DNA of 15,952 bases from an uncultured Leptotrichia sp. (lineage in GTDB: Bacteria > Fusobacteriota > Fusobacteriia > Fusobacteriales > Leptotrichiaceae). The DNA is taken from NCBI GenBank assembly GCA_938017765.1, contig CALIJH010000135.1, positions 1 to 15,952 of the forward strand, read 5' to 3'. Every line of letters starts with the position of its first letter. Within the stretch, counting starts at the first letter, position 1. The position numbers were made by a program, and so were the translations under genes. The notes under the pieces were generated by a model. The model had not been told where the DNA came from and made no database searches. It was given only the letters and a program-made list of their open reading frames with translations. This document shows positions 15,355-15,952 of the stretch, piece by piece.

Positions 15355-15952
15355 CTAAATTCTGTTTATATAGTCAAAATAGGTAAATCCGTCTTTCAGT
15401 ATACACATTTTTGTTATGGAGCCGTTGTCTATCTTTATTTTCCAATATCCGTCGAGATTTCCGTACAAATAATAGCTTATCACCGTTTTTATAACTCCCG
15501 CATGGGATACGATTACTATCGTTTTATTTTTATATTTCTCAATTAGTTGCTCCAATTTTTCGATTACTCTTTTCATAAGCTCTTTCAAGCTTTCTCCCTG
15601 CGGTACTTTGAAATTTTTCCAGTCTTTTTCCATTTTTTTTGCCTCTTCGGGAAATTCATTCTTTATCTGTTCATAAGTTTTTCCTTCAAATATTCCAAAA
15701 TTCAATTCTCTAAAGGAACTGTCTGCTATTTTTTTTATATTTTCATTTATTTTCAAAGTATTCATACTTTCCATACATCTTTTCAAATCACTGAAAAAGA
15801 CAATATGAATATCTTTTTCAAAGTATTTCAGTAATTTTCGTGTTTTTTGCAGCTGATTTTTCCCTACTTCGTTTAATTCAGGGTCTAAATGTCCAAAATA
15901 GAGATTTGCCTTATTCATATCTGTTTCACCATGTCTTATAAATATAATATTC
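15355..15952 (-). CDS. Histidine phosphatase family protein, partial (N-terminus beyond the window)
   Basis: The reading frame is open to the right window edge. The first visible residues are NIIFIRHGETDMNK, so the ATG at 15918 is internal and the true start lies outside, probably a few residues away. RHG carries the phospho-accepting histidine. Other family marks are GHLDPELNEVG, FSDLKRCMES, FRELNFGIFEGKTYEQI and VIVSHAGVIKT with the second catalytic histidine. Numbered from the internal ATG, these fall at about 9-19, 42-51, 68-84 and 155-165. The GIFEGKTYEQI block resembles the alpha-ribazole phosphatase (CobC)/GpmB branch. CobC would remove the phosphate from alpha-ribazole phosphate in cobalamin assembly and would fit the nearby sirC, but a general phosphoglycerate-mutase-like phosphatase is equally possible. 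The product ends in TAG. Confidence 0.85.
   Translation of the reverse strand, partial: NIIFIRHGETDMNKANLYFGHLDPELNEVGKNQLQKTRKLLKYFEKDIHIVFFSDLKRCMESMNTLKINENIKKIADSSFRELNFGIFEGKTYEQIKNEFPEEAKKMEKDWKNFKVPQGESLKELMKRVIEKLEQLIEKYKNKTIVIVSHAGVIKTVISYYLYGNLDGYWKIKIDNGSITKMCILKDGFTYFDYINRI

Noticed and set aside
15916..15918. ATG at 15918 as the start of the histidine phosphatase
   Set aside because: The frame continues upstream and encodes the catalytic RHGET motif, so the gene runs off the window.

Overview
This window looks like chromosome from an AT-rich, Gram-negative-type (diderm) fermenter of the Fusobacteriota, most likely family Leptotrichiaceae (Leptotrichia, Pseudoleptotrichia or a relative). 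The main evidence is the 2197-residue autotransporter. It has the long basic signal region, the short coiled segment and the GDHVVKSPWSSWQFG-type motif that mark the large autotransporters of this family. The AT-rich codons and intergenic DNA agree. The species cannot be named from the sequence alone.

Layout. Positions 1-107 are the right end of a small dispersed repeat. Positions 143-6736 (minus) encode the autotransporter, with six 63-bp tandem repeats inside the passenger and a base-composition step that falls at a module border. Diverging from it is a SemiSWEET sugar transporter (6985-7242, plus). A long inverted repeat (7421-7506) separates that gene from the convergent trkA-trkH potassium-uptake operon (10361 to 7532, minus). 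Positions 10362-10903 have no intact gene but are full of structure: a promoter for trkA, a 170-bp MITE-like element related to the one at position 1, a minus-strand terminator, a possible decayed lipoprotein start, and several hairpins. Then, all on the minus strand, come a 46-residue lipoprotein, a 445-residue GHSKG-motif lipase-like protein with its own strong promoter, hemB, a precorrin-2 dehydrogenase (sirC), tRNA 2-selenouridine synthase (mnmH), and a histidine phosphatase cut by the right window edge.

How the genes work together. TrkH is the membrane K+ pore and TrkA its NAD-binding gating partner. SirC and HemB belong to tetrapyrrole synthesis: HemB makes porphobilinogen and SirC oxidises precorrin-2 towards sirohydrochlorin. 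The CobC/GpmB-type phosphatase could fit cobalamin assembly but this is unproven. MnmH implies that the cell makes selenophosphate. The lipase-like gene followed 22 bases later by a short lipoprotein gene is the least understood unit. It could be a toxin with a membrane-anchored immunity partner, but the sequence does not prove this.

No rRNA, tRNA, CRISPR array, transposase or phage gene was recognised.
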